From Peptococcaceae bacterium CEB3 (GTDB taxonomy: Bacteria > Bacillota > Desulfitobacteriia > Desulfitobacteriales > Desulfitobacteriaceae): a DNA stretch of 41,981 nucleotides. Below the pieces are notes generated by a model. That model saw only the letters and a program-made list of their open reading frames with translations. It made no database searches and was not told the origin of the DNA. The DNA lies in contig LDXJ01000032.1 of assembly GCA_001029295.1 (NCBI GenBank), positions 331 through 42,311 of the forward strand. The letters run 5' to 3'. Positions 24,357-32,536 of this stretch are shown here, in pieces; positions within the stretch are counted from its first letter, which is position 1, and each line of letters starts with the position of its first letter. Position numbers and translations under genes: made by a program.

Positions 24357-24782
24357 CTAAGGCTGTTTTGCTTGCCCTGCGGTGCTTTGGCTCTTGAGTT
24401 CGTCCAGCTTGGCGCAAAACTTTTTGTGATAGTCCAAAAGTTCTTCCCGGATCAGGATGAGTTCTTGGATCTTTTCCTCAATTTCTTGGAGGCGCCGTTT
24501 GCCATAGGCCACAGTGCGTTCGAGTTGGAGGCGCTCGCTGCGGTCCTCATCATAAAGGTCGATCATTTCTTTGATTTCTGCCAGGGAGAAACCCAGCTTT
24601 TTGCCGCGAAGAATGAGTTTTAGGCGAGTCCTTTCCCGCGGGCCGTAGAGCCGCTGGTTCACTTTCTCCTGATTGAGCGGGGTGAGCAGTCCCACTTCTT
24701 CGTAATAGCGGATGGTCCTGGGGGTGAGCATGAACTCTTGGGCAAGTTCGGAAATGGTCATTGGTAGTTGGTGTTTGCTCAA
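24357..24782 (-). CDS. MerR-family regulator, LiuR-like
   Basis: A 141-residue regulator. The N-terminal winged HTH (MTISELAQEFMLTPRTIRYY, EEVGLLTP) is followed by YGPRERTRLKLILRGKKLGF and LAEIKEMIDLYD, then a long coiled coil (about 85-130). This combination is the LiuR type that controls branched-chain amino acid and fatty acid oxidation genes in many bacteria. I chose the TTG at 24782 because GGAAAGGGGA lies eight bases upstream. The ATG seven codons later has no site. No metal-binding cysteines are present. It is first in a minus-strand cluster with the acyl-CoA dehydrogenase and ligase, and an inverted repeat of LiuR type (24910-24925) lies upstream. Confidence 0.9.
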   Translation of the reverse strand: MSKHQLPMTISELAQEFMLTPRTIRYYEEVGLLTPLNQEKVNQRLYGPRERTRLKLILRGKKLGFSLAEIKEMIDLYDEDRSERLQLERTVAYGKRRLQEIEEKIQELILIREELLDYHKKFCAKLDELKSQSTAGQAKQP

Positions 24783-24909
24783 AAGCCGGATCCCCTTTCC
24801 TGATTGTTGCCTTCCGGTCAAGCCGGCAGCCGCCGGATGCCGGTGATGGGCTGGATGTCTCGAAGGGGTAGACAAGTGGCTTCTAGAGATAAGAATATTC
24901 TGCCACCAG

Positions 24910-24925
24910 TTAACGTAAACGTCAA
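24910..24925. promoter_or_regulatory. LiuR-type operator and minus-strand promoter
   Basis: TTAACGTAAACGTCAA is an inverted repeat of TTNACGT around two bases. On the minus strand TTGACG (24925-24920) is followed 19 bases later by GAATAT, the long spacer expected for a MerR-controlled promoter, with the palindrome overlapping the -35 and the spacer. It faces the merR-dehydrogenase-ligase cluster. The LiuR motif match is from memory. Confidence 0.65.
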
Positions 24926-25013
24926 GAGAAAAATATGGAGATGGAGCGCGACAACAAAAATAACCTTGACTCAAAGACTCAAAAAGCGCACAGTAGGAAA
25001 GCCAACCAGAATG

Positions 25014-25022
25014 TGGTATACT
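25014..25022 (+). promoter_or_regulatory. Extended -10 candidate for the aldolase gene
   Basis: TGGTATACT about 115 bases before the aldolase ATG, without a convincing -35. The interval 24926-25136 is otherwise AT-rich, with a tandem GACTCAAA pair at about 24968-24983. Confidence 0.45.
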
Positions 25023-25136
25023 TTGGGTAATGTTTTGATGTTCTCGGACCAAAGCAGGCGTGGAAAAGCAGGCGCAGGCAGGGAACCATGGATAGGCTGC
25101 CATGGATCCGTTAGTTCAACCAAAGGGGGATATGAC

Positions 25137-26024
25137 ATGGATAGCAAGCAAGCGGAGAGAATGCGTCACGGGAAGGGGTTTATTGCAGCGCTGGATCAAA
25201 GCGGTGGCAGCACCCCTAAAGCATTGGAACTGTATGGGATACCTAAGGATTCATACTCTGGCGAGGAGGAAATGTTCAATCTCGTCCATGCCATGAGGAC
25301 CCGGATCATCACCAGTCCGGCCTTCACGTCCGAGTACATATTGGGCGCGATTCTTTTCGAACAGACTATGGACCGCTCCATTGAAGGCATGCTGACCGGT
25401 GATTATCTCTGGAAGAAGAAAGGGATCCTTTCTTTTCTGAAAGTGGACAAGGGGCTGACCCCGCTCAGTGACGGTGTGCAGATGATGAAACCCATCGCTG
25501 ATCTGGATGATCTGCTGAAGCGAGCGGTTGAACGCAAGATATTTGGCACGAAGATGCGCTCTGTAATCAAGAGTGCAGACTCCACAGGCATCAAACGGAT
25601 TGTCGATCAGCAGTTTGAATACGGTCAGCGGATTGCCGCAGCCGGACTCGTTCCAATTATCGAACCGGAGGTCGACATCTTCGGCACCGATAAGGCAGAG
25701 TCGGAGCGGCTGCTCAAGGCCGAAATCTTCCGGCATCTGGATGTTTTGCCTGAGGGTGTCACCGTCATGCTGAAGCTTTCGGTCCCGACAGAAGCCAATT
25801 TCTACTCAGACCTCATCGCCCATCCCCGCGTCCTGCGTGTGGTGGCGTTGTCCGGCGGCTACAGCCGGGATGAGGCGAGTCAGAAGTTGGCACTTAATCA
25901 AGGTCTAATTGCGAGTTTTTCCCGCGCCCTCTCGGAAGGCTTAACCGCCACGCAGTCTGACGCAGAGTTTAATGCCGTGCTGGCTGACTCTATCCAAAAG
26001 ATCTACCAGGCATCCATTACCTGA
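25137..26024 (+). CDS. Class I fructose-bisphosphate aldolase
   Basis: A 295-residue class I (Schiff-base) aldolase of the short bacterial type also found in Staphylococcus. It splits fructose 1,6-bisphosphate to dihydroxyacetone phosphate and glyceraldehyde 3-phosphate in the cytoplasm. Landmarks are [43 protein letters not shown] (the Schiff-base lysine) and [20 protein letters not shown] lies six bases before the ATG at 25137. The frame is open far upstream, but that part shows no aldolase sequence. It is divergent from the LiuR-like regulator and probably monocistronic. Confidence 0.95.
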   Translation: MDSKQAERMRHGKGFIAALDQSGGSTPKALELYGIPKDSYSGEEEMFNLVHAMRTRIITSPAFTSEYILGAILFEQTMDRSIEGMLTGDYLWKKKGILSFLKVDKGLTPLSDGVQMMKPIADLDDLLKRAVERKIFGTKMRSVIKSADSTGIKRIVDQQFEYGQRIAAAGLVPIIEPEVDIFGTDKAESERLLKAEIFRHLDVLPEGVTVMLKLSVPTEANFYSDLIAHPRVLRVVALSGGYSRDEASQKLALNQGLIASFSRALSEGLTATQSDAEFNAVLADSIQKIYQASIT

Positions 26025-26113
26025 ACTTGGCTTAACCCTGTGCGGTACAGGCACTGGTCCGTACGCGAAAAGTGGAGCCACGCCAGGAGAAGGGGGGAAG
26101 AGGGGAAGTACCA

Positions 26114-26147
26114 GTCCCCTTTTGGAGGAAGTCCCCTTTTGGAGGAA
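26114..26147. repeat. 17-bp perfect tandem duplication
   Basis: GTCCCCTTTTGGAGGAA occurs twice back to back (26114-26130, 26131-26147). Flanking CCAGT/ACTGG can pair around it. Confidence 0.9.
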
Positions 26148-26186
26148 ACTGGTATCTCTTTATTGCGAAGACCTCCCTTCTTGGGG

Positions 26187-26313
26187 TATAATAAATCAAC
26201 GAACCCGAGGTGCCCTAAACGCCTTATTCCTAAGTACAGCGGACCGCACAAATTGGGCGACCGGATCATAAGGACTGGAAAAGTAGCTGATTTCGAAAGG
26301 TTGGCTACTTTTT
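26187..26313 (+). promoter_or_regulatory. Promoter, about 85-nt leader and terminator-like hairpin (possible attenuator)
   Basis: TATAAT at 26187-26192 (TTGCGA 18 bases upstream) would start a transcript near 26200. AAAAGTAGC (26279-26287) then pairs with GCTACTTTT (26304-26312) and runs on in T. The hairpin lies between this promoter and the fusion gene 125 bases downstream, so it may attenuate that gene. No riboswitch class was recognised in the leader. Confidence 0.5.
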
Positions 26314-26345
26314 GGTATATTTCGTATATTCTCTCTTCTTGTCTG

Positions 26346-26365
26346 CTCATCTCATCTCATCTCAT
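26346..26365. repeat. (CTCAT)4 microsatellite in the leader
   Basis: Four perfect CTCAT units in a pyrimidine-rich leader upstream of the fusion gene's ribosome site. Confidence 0.9.
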
Positions 26366-26437
26366 CTGTTTCAGTTTCTTTTCTTCTCCTCGCCGCTCTT
26401 ATCTGCTCCCCTACTTTTCTGGCTGGAGGTCATGGTA

Positions 26438-28879
26438 ATGAACGACAAAGTATACTTCTTATCAAAAGTCGACTTCTTATCTGCCCTCAATGGCCAGGAA
26501 CTGGTGGAACTGGCAGAAGACTTTCAGTGGCATGAATATGAACCAGGCCAGGACATCATCCAGCAAGGTGAAACACAACATCACTTTTACGTGCTCGCTG
26601 AGGGGCATGCCGAATCCCTCGTCGGCAAACAGGGGTACACCTCGTGGCAGGTGAATTCCTTCGGACCCGGTGAGGGTTTTGGCGAGCTCGCTCTCTTTAC
26701 CGGGAAAGTCGCACCCACCACAGTTCGTTCTCAAGGTCAATGCCGGGTGTTGTCCTTAGATAGTGAGCACTTTGCCCGCATGTTGGTCCGTTGGCCCAAG
26801 CTCTATCCCGGTTTTACAGAAAAACTGTCCCATAGTGTCAACAAAGTCAACTATGCGGTTTGGGATGCCAGGTATAAGGAATTTCTGCGTTCCGCCTTGC
26901 AACTCACCCGCAATGAAGACCGCTTTTATGGTATCTGGGGCAGTGCGCGTACCAGTCAGGAAATCGAGAAGAAAATCGATGAACTCGTCCAAGGCAGGGA
27001 ACATTTGCTGTTATTCGGTGAGCGGGGTACCGGTCGCCAACAGTTGGCCTGGCATATCCATAAGCGACTGTCTGGCGGATCAACTCCTTTCGCCGTGGTG
27101 GATGGAAGGCAATTTGACCGGGAATGGGGCAACATAATGTCGGAGGCCAGTCCCGCGGATCGGCCCACCTTACACGGGAACAGTCTGTTCGACCTGGCTG
27201 AAGGCGGAACGCTGGTCGTCAAAGAGATTCATAAAATCTCTGCCCGCACTCAGTTGATTCTTGCCGAAAGCATACAAAACCTGGATGGAAAATGCTTTAT
27301 TGTTGGTACAGTGGAAGGAGATCTCTCTCTGTCCACATCCGACCTGGTACCTGAGTTACGTGCATGTTTTCAGCAAACCTATACGCTTGCCCCCCTTCGC
27401 CAACGCAAGCGCGACATCCCGATTATTATCCAAGGCGTTTTAGAAAAGCTGGGCAAGAAATTCAACCGCCCGGTCCCGACCATTCATGCCGAAGTGATGA
27501 AGCTGCTCCTGTCGCACGACTATCGTCAAGGCAATGTCACGGAGCTGTTGCAGGTGATTGAACGCGCTTTCTTCCTGGAAGACTCTGACGAAATTGGCTT
27601 GGAACAAATCTTCTTGGGTCCGACAGCTCAAAGAAATGGCAGCAGCGTTAATCTCCTCTTCTGGGGCGTTCTCATGAAGACCATTAGAGACGGCCGCCTC
27701 GTTCTTTGGGGTCAACGCCTTACCACCGCCATCTTCTACGGCTGTATTCTACTTTTACTCTTCTCACCTCACAGTGGCGTGGGCGTGAAAGTCCTTGCCA
27801 TTATTTGGGGCCTTTGGTGGCCGGCTTTAGCCATTGTCTCCCCCATTTTGGGCCGCGTCTGGTGCACCGTGTGCCCGTTCGCTTATGTCATGGAGTTGTT
27901 GCAGCGCAAGGTACATTTAAACCGTCCCGTGCCGGATGTCCTGGTTAAGTACGATTACCTTTTCATTACTTTCTTGTTTCCTCTGGTCTTCTGGATTGAA
28001 ACCGTTACGCAGATGCGCCTTCACCCCGGATCTACCGTCATTCTGCTCTTGAGCATACAGATTGCGGCCTTTGCCTTTGGTACCGTCTTCACGCGTCATA
28101 CCTGGTGCCGGCATCTATGTCCGCTGGGCGGATTTATCGGTCTGGCATCCATTGGGGCCCTTTTTGAAATCCGCTCTGACACGACCCTGTGCCTGAATAA
28201 ATGTACGACCCACGAATGCTACAAAGGCACGCAAACCCTGACCGGATGCCCCATGTCCCAACACCTGCCCTATCTCGATAACAACCTTGCTTGCAAGCTT
28301 TGTTTCCATTGTGTACGCAATTGTCCGAACGATGCCGTTGAACTTAACCTAAGGGTTCCCGGCCGGGAAATTTGGCATCTGGTCCGGATCAATCAAGGGT
28401 ATGCCATGTTCATCGGAGTTACCCTGGCCATGGTATTTCCGCTGATATATTTTCAGTATGTGCGCCCTGTATGGACACCTATCAAGTGGCAAATTGACTT
28501 CTCCGTCGTTTACTGGGCCACCGTTTTGTTAGCAGCCGTTCTAAGCAAATTAATCGCCCAACCCTTTAGAACCAGGGCTGCTTCGCGCCGCATCAAACTG
28601 ATGTTTGCCCTTATCCCCTTAGCCATTTCCCTACACGTCCTTTATCAATTACGCTTTATCCCTGGGGGGGCTTCGCTCTTAATCGGTCTGGCCTGGCGGG
28701 CGACTCACAGAATAGCCCACAGCGTTTTCGTTCCTTCTTACAGGGTGGGCCAAGTGCTGGTTGCAACAATCGGTTTCCTCCTGACGGCCTTTTCTGTTCT
28801 TATGGTATTAGCGCGACACCGCGATCACGGACCCAAAGTACGCGTTAACACCCCACAAAGTCACCATCCGCCGCAATGA
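26438..28879 (+). CDS. Membrane fusion: CRP-like sensor, degenerate NtrC-type AAA+ and NapH/NosR-type polyferredoxin
   Basis: An 813-residue protein with three parts. Residues 8-125 are a cyclic-nucleotide-binding-like beta-roll (GEGFGELALFTGK, 78-90), but the phosphate-binding arginine expected after it is absent (VAPTTV). Residues 160-395 align with the sigma-54 activator AAA+ domain: GERGTGRQQ (194-202) replaces Walker A GxxGTGK, GGTLVVKEI (256-264) replaces Walker B, PLRQRKRDIP (319-328) is kept, and QGNVTELLQVIERA replaces the sensor II NVREL. No GAFTGA loop or C-terminal HTH exists. From about 430 it is an integral membrane domain with several helices and cysteine motifs CTVCP (476-480), CRHLCP (557-562), C585/C589/C594/C604 and CKLCFHCVRNCP (619-630). 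ATG 26438 has GGAGGT seven bases upstream. It precedes the ttr-like regulators and is probably a redox or electron-transfer sensor. Confidence 0.88.
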   Translation: MNDKVYFLSKVDFLSALNGQELVELAEDFQWHEYEPGQDIIQQGETQHHFYVLAEGHAESLVGKQGYTSWQVNSFGPGEGFGELALFTGKVAPTTVRSQGQCRVLSLDSEHFARMLVRWPKLYPGFTEKLSHSVNKVNYAVWDARYKEFLRSALQLTRNEDRFYGIWGSARTSQEIEKKIDELVQGREHLLLFGERGTGRQQLAWHIHKRLSGGSTPFAVVDGRQFDREWGNIMSEASPADRPTLHGNSLFDLAEGGTLVVKEIHKISARTQLILAESIQNLDGKCFIVGTVEGDLSLSTSDLVPELRACFQQTYTLAPLRQRKRDIPIIIQGVLEKLGKKFNRPVPTIHAEVMKLLLSHDYRQGNVTELLQVIERAFFLEDSDEIGLEQIFLGPTAQRNGSSVNLLFWGVLMKTIRDGRLVLWGQRLTTAIFYGCILLLLFSPHSGVGVKVLAIIWGLWWPALAIVSPILGRVWCTVCPFAYVMELLQRKVHLNRPVPDVLVKYDYLFITFLFPLVFWIETVTQMRLHPGSTVILLLSIQIAAFAFGTVFTRHTWCRHLCPLGGFIGLASIGALFEIRSDTTLCLNKCTTHECYKGTQTLTGCPMSQHLPYLDNNLACKLCFHCVRNCPNDAVELNLRVPGREIWHLVRINQGYAMFIGVTLAMVFPLIYFQYVRPVWTPIKWQIDFSVVYWATVLLAAVLSKLIAQPFRTRAASRRIKLMFALIPLAISLHVLYQLRFIPGGASLLIGLAWRATHRIAHSVFVPSYRVGQVLVATIGFLLTAFSVLMVLARHRDHGPKVRVNTPQSHHPPQ

Positions 28880-28902
28880 CGACGGCCCCACCCCTTTTAG
28901 GA

Positions 28903-28941
28903 GGAAAGATCCTCCGAAGATGAACTTCGGGGGATCTTTCC
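28903..28941. terminator. Long hairpin after the fusion gene
   Basis: GGAAAGATCC (28903-28912) pairs with GGATCTTTCC (28932-28941), and CCGAAG/CTTCGG extend the stem to about 16-17 bp around a 4-5 base loop. There is no T-run on the plus strand. Confidence 0.6.
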
Positions 28942-29024
28942 GGCCCAAGCAGAGATCTTTCACCAGTCCGCCGAGAAGGAGGAATTGTGAAACCGGAAGG
29001 AAATGGCAGCCTTTTTGTGGTATG

Positions 29025-29033
29025 TGGTATAAT
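29025..29033 (+). promoter_or_regulatory. Extended -10 promoter and structured leader of the sensor operon
   Basis: TGGTATAAT at 29025-29033, part of GGTATGTGGTATAATG, nearly identical to the sequence before lytS. The 115-base leader to 29152 contains a hairpin CCTCAGCGCC / GGCGCTTGAGG (about 29076-29101). Confidence 0.6.
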
Positions 29034-29151
29034 GGAAATTGGAGAACATATTTGAAACTTGGATTTAGGCTGCACTCGTGCAAATCCTCAGCGCCTTGGT
29101 GGCGCTTGAGGCTAACAAAACCTGTGCCAAAGAAAGGAAAGGACGACCGAC

Positions 29152-30153
29152 GTGGCAAGAACAAAACGGAGAAGACAAACGCTGAGAACAGCCTTCTCAA
29201 CGCTGAGAACAACCTCCTCAAGGGTTTGCCAAGGCAAAGTCGCCCTGTTGGGGCTGCTGCTTCTCTTATCCTCGACACTCCTCACGGCTTGCGCTCAAGC
29301 TCAGGCGGTGCCGCGAGTGTCTTTGCAGGGGCCTATGAGTACTGCGCTCGGAGCGGGGAAAGCCACCGAGAAAGATCCGGTCAGGGTCGTCCTGGCTTCC
29401 ATCACCTCGCCCCAGGAATCACGGGTTTATTACGACGCCATGCTCAACTACCTGGGCCGACAGTTGGGTCGGCCCATAGAGATTATCCAGCGGAAAACTT
29501 ACGCGGAAGCGAATGACCTGGTGCGGGCGGGTTCAGCCGACGTCGCCTTTGTCTGTACTTATGCTTATGTCGCCGGGCACGCGGAATTCGGGATGGAGCT
29601 TTTGGCGGCTCCGGTGATCCATGGACAGACGATCTATCACGCCGACGTCATTGTGAACAAAAACAGCAGTATCACCTCTTTTTCCCAGCTGCGGGGGAAG
29701 GTCTTTGCTTTCACCGATCCCATGTCCAATACGGGGACTATGTATCCCCTTTCTCTGGTGAAGGCTCTGGGCTCCACCCCTGACAAGTTCTTTGCCAAAT
29801 ACTTTTATACTTACAGCCATGACTACGCAATCCAGGCGGTGGCGGACGGCTTGGCCGACGGGGCCTCCGTAGACAGTACCGTCTATGATTACCTGCGTGA
29901 CAGCAATCCTTCTCTGGTGGCCAAAGTAAAAGTGATTCAGGTTTCGCCGCCCTATGGGATGCCGCCGGTTGTCGTACGCGCGGACCTGGATCCACACCTG
30001 AAGGAAAAGATTCAAACGATCCTCCTCCGGATGAATAAGAATAGCTCGGGCAGAGCAATTCTGGCCAAATTGCATATCGAGCGTTTTGTTACTGTCAAAG
30101 ATTCCCTCTATGACAGTGTGCGCGCCTTAGCCAAGGCGGCGGGTGCTCCATGA
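29152..30153 (+). CDS. PhnD-like substrate-binding lipoprotein (sensor component)
   Basis: A 333-residue exported lipoprotein. A basic N-terminus is followed by a hydrophobic stretch (VALLGLLLLLSST) and a lipobox LLTAC, so it is probably anchored outside the membrane. The body matches the phosphonate-binding-like fold: PRVSLQG..., GRPIEIIQRKTYAEANDLV, SADVAFVCTYAYVAG, and SLVKALGSTPDKFF. There is no permease or ATPase gene nearby. Instead a histidine kinase gene overlaps it by four bases (ATGA). TtrS-type tetrathionate sensors carry the same PhnD-like domain fused to the kinase. Here it seems to be a separate protein. The GTG start has AGGAAAGGA upstream. A 21-bp duplication (29180-29221) lies in the signal-peptide region. 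Confidence 0.9.
   Translation: MARTKRRRQTLRTAFSTLRTTSSRVCQGKVALLGLLLLLSSTLLTACAQAQAVPRVSLQGPMSTALGAGKATEKDPVRVVLASITSPQESRVYYDAMLNYLGRQLGRPIEIIQRKTYAEANDLVRAGSADVAFVCTYAYVAGHAEFGMELLAAPVIHGQTIYHADVIVNKNSSITSFSQLRGKVFAFTDPMSNTGTMYPLSLVKALGSTPDKFFAKYFYTYSHDYAIQAVADGLADGASVDSTVYDYLRDSNPSLVAKVKVIQVSPPYGMPPVVVRADLDPHLKEKIQTILLRMNKNSSGRAILAKLHIERFVTVKDSLYDSVRALAKAAGAP
29180..29221 (+). repeat. 21-bp in-frame tandem duplication
   Basis: Two copies (29180-29200, 29201-29221) differ at two bases and encode the repeated (L)RTAFST / LRTTSS segment in the n-region of the lipoprotein signal peptide. Confidence 0.88.
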
Positions 30154-31712
30154 CGGGGCGAGTGCAGGCAACACTGCGCCGTATGGTGAAGTTCTTATTT
30201 AATCTGGTCGGCCTGCGTTTTAAAGTCATGGGCATCATCCTCCTCGTGGTTTTGATTTTTGGCGGGATAGCTGTTTGGCAAGTCAGACAATCAGCCGTCG
30301 CGACTTTCCGCCGGCAGTTGGATAATCAGGGAATTTCCGCGGCTCAAGATGTGGCGGCGAGTAGTGTCGATTATATCTATACAAACAATGTTTTTGGACT
30401 CTATCAGCTGGTACAAGAGACTCTAAAATACAACCGGGATGTGCGCTATGTCTTTATCCTCAGCCCCAACGGACGGGTACTGATCAGTTCTTTCGGTCAA
30501 GGGGTTCCCGTGGAACTCCTAACGGCCAACCGGGTAGACCCATCTGAGCGCGATCACCTTCAGCTGCTGAGGACGGGTGACGGCTTGATTCACGATGTCG
30601 CTGTGCCGGTGGACGAAGGGCGGGCCGGGACGGTTCGCCTGGGGCTTTCGGAGAAAACCCTCTGGCTCACCGTGGGAGGTCTTATCCACCGCTTGCTCCT
30701 CACAGTTCTTGTGGCAGCTTGTCTGGGTTTGTTGGCGGCCTGGGTGCTCACAGTCCTGCTCAGCCGTCCGATTCTGGCGCTGGCCCGGGCGGCCCGCTCC
30801 ATTGGCGAAGGCAATCTGGAGTGTAGGGTGTCTTTGGACTGGGCTCAGGATGAGATCGGACAGCTAGGCTTGACTTTCAACCAGATGATGGATAGTCTGC
30901 AGGATTATCACCAAAAAGTCCGCGCCTTCAGTCGGGAACTATTGGAGCGGAACAAGGAATTGCAACGGGTTTCGGAAGAGCTTAAACGTAAAGAAGAACT
31001 GCGCTCCTACCTCTTGGGTCGTCTGATCACGGCCCAAGAGGAAGAGAGACACCGCATCGCCCGTGAGTTGCACGATCAGACGAGTCAATCCCTTACCTCT
31101 CTCATGGTGGGCTTAAAGAATGCGGAGGCCGCGCCGGACATGGCGGCTGTGCGCCGAAATATCGCGGAGCTTCGCGCTAGGACGGACGGGATCTTGGAAG
31201 AAGTGCATAACCTGGCTCTCGAATTGCGTCCGCGAGTTCTGGATGACCTAGGCTTGCCGGCCGCCTTGCAGCGCTATTGCCGGGAGAGCGCCGAACGTTA
31301 TGGTCTGGATATTGATTTGCACTTGGATGGCTTTGCCGAGGGAGAGCGCATGTCACCGGAACTGGAAAATACCCTCTTTCGGGTGATCCAGGAGGGAATT
31401 ACCAACGTGGCTAAGCACGCCCGGGCCAAGAATGTCAGTGTCATTCTGGAGCGCAAGGAAAACAGAGCATTAGTGATCGTCGAAGATGACGGTTGTGGGT
31501 TTGAGCCTGACCGCATGAGGACGGCGTCGTCGGCGGCGGCGGAAAGAAAGCTGGGCCTCTTTGGCATGCAAGAGCGCATCGCTTTGGTCGAGGGGCGTAT
31601 GACGATTGAGTCTGAGCCGGGTGGAGGAACGACCTTGTACTTTGACGTGCCTGTCGCGAAAAATGAAGGAGGGAAACAAGGTGACGAAGATCCGAATCCT
31701 GTTGGCGGATGA
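30150..31712 (+). CDS. NarX/NarL-family sensor histidine kinase
   Basis: A 520-residue membrane kinase. Transmembrane helices at about 24-44 and 178-204 bracket an extracytoplasmic domain of about 130 residues (PAS-like, with VRYVFILSPNGRVLIS). A HAMP domain (about 205-255, SRPILALARAARSIGEGNL) leads into HisKA_3 with the phospho-acceptor H308 in EEERHRIARELHDQ and a HATPase_c domain (FRVIQEGITNVAKHA, EDDGCGFE, LGLFGMQERI). The start ATG overlaps the lipoprotein stop, and its 3' end overlaps the regulator start by 32 bases, so the three are coupled. It likely reads the state of the PhnD-like protein. Confidence 0.93.
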   Translation: MTGRVQATLRRMVKFLFNLVGLRFKVMGIILLVVLIFGGIAVWQVRQSAVATFRRQLDNQGISAAQDVAASSVDYIYTNNVFGLYQLVQETLKYNRDVRYVFILSPNGRVLISSFGQGVPVELLTANRVDPSERDHLQLLRTGDGLIHDVAVPVDEGRAGTVRLGLSEKTLWLTVGGLIHRLLLTVLVAACLGLLAAWVLTVLLSRPILALARAARSIGEGNLECRVSLDWAQDEIGQLGLTFNQMMDSLQDYHQKVRAFSRELLERNKELQRVSEELKRKEELRSYLLGRLITAQEEERHRIARELHDQTSQSLTSLMVGLKNAEAAPDMAAVRRNIAELRARTDGILEEVHNLALELRPRVLDDLGLPAALQRYCRESAERYGLDIDLHLDGFAEGERMSPELENTLFRVIQEGITNVAKHARAKNVSVILERKENRALVIVEDDGCGFEPDRMRTASSAAAERKLGLFGMQERIALVEGRMTIESEPGGGTTLYFDVPVAKNEGGKQGDEDPNPVGG

Positions 31713-32355
31713 TCACATGGTTCTGCGCAGTGGCTTAAAACTCATGTTAAATGCCCAGGAGGATATGGAAGTGGTGGGAGAAGCCGGTGAAGGGCAGGAA
31801 ACTCTGGCGCAGACGGACCGCCTCCGGCCGGATGTCCTCCTTCTGGATCTGAGCATGCCGGGATTCGATGGGCTGCAGGTCCTGGAAACGCTGGCGGCTG
31901 GCCATCCCAACCTGAAAGTTCTGGTGCTGACAATGCACGACGATGAGGAATATGTGAAGAGGGTTCTATCATTGGGAGCCTGCGGCTATATTCTGAAAAG
32001 GGCCGCCGATGTGGAACTCCTGGCGGCTATTCGGACAGTGGCTCAGGGGCGGACTTTCGTGGACCAGGCTTTAAGCGGGATTTTGGTACGCCAGGCTTTC
32101 CCGCCGCCTGACATCAAACAGAACCAGACCCAGGCGGAAAGCCTGAGTGAACGGGAACGGGAGGTTTTGAAATTGGTGGCCATGGGGTATACCAACCGTC
32201 AGATCGCCGAAAGCCTGGTTATCAGTATTAAGACGGTTGAGAGCCACAAGGCCCATGTAAAGGATAAGCTTGGTTTGAAAGGGCGCTCCGAGTTGGTTCG
32301 CTATGCTGTTCAGCATGGTTTTCTGCCCGCCGGGGAGGCTCAGGGGCAAAGGTGA
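31681..32355 (+). CDS. NarL/FixJ-type response regulator
   Basis: A 224-residue regulator. The receiver has D10/D11, the phospho-acceptor D56 in VLLLDLSMPG and the lysine in GYILKRAAD. The C-terminal GerE-type HTH is LSEREREVLKLVAMGYTNRQ and SIKTVESHKAHVKDKL. GTG at 31681 follows GGAGGG at eight bases. It ends the lipoprotein-kinase-regulator operon with a terminator directly behind and lies just upstream of the reductase genes, whose leader has a 17-bp direct repeat that is a natural candidate binding site. Confidence 0.95.
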   Translation: MTKIRILLADDHMVLRSGLKLMLNAQEDMEVVGEAGEGQETLAQTDRLRPDVLLLDLSMPGFDGLQVLETLAAGHPNLKVLVLTMHDDEEYVKRVLSLGACGYILKRAADVELLAAIRTVAQGRTFVDQALSGILVRQAFPPPDIKQNQTQAESLSEREREVLKLVAMGYTNRQIAESLVISIKTVESHKAHVKDKLGLKGRSELVRYAVQHGFLPAGEAQGQR

Positions 32356-32423
32356 AGTCCCAAAGGAGCTATCCCTCCCCTTTCGCTCCGGGGGCCAAGG
32401 AACATAGATGACACCCTTTGATC

Positions 32424-32462
32424 AAAAACCCTGATGGCTAAATCGCGCTATCAGGGTTTTTC
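32424..32462 (+). terminator. Intrinsic terminator of the sensor operon
   Basis: AAAAACCCTGAT (32424-32435) pairs with ATCAGGGTTTTT (32450-32461) around a 14-base loop and ends in the T-run. Confidence 0.92.
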
Positions 32463-32536
32463 CCTGATCTGAAGGCAGACAAAGTTACAGGAACCGCCGG
32501 ATTAAAATTCACGATGAAATTCCTTACAATTAAAAA

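Noticed and set aside
26312-26437. N-terminal extension of the fusion protein starting at 26312
   Set aside because: It reads through a pyrimidine-rich leader, the terminator-like hairpin end and a CTCAT microsatellite. The ribosome site GGAGGT fits the ATG at 26438.
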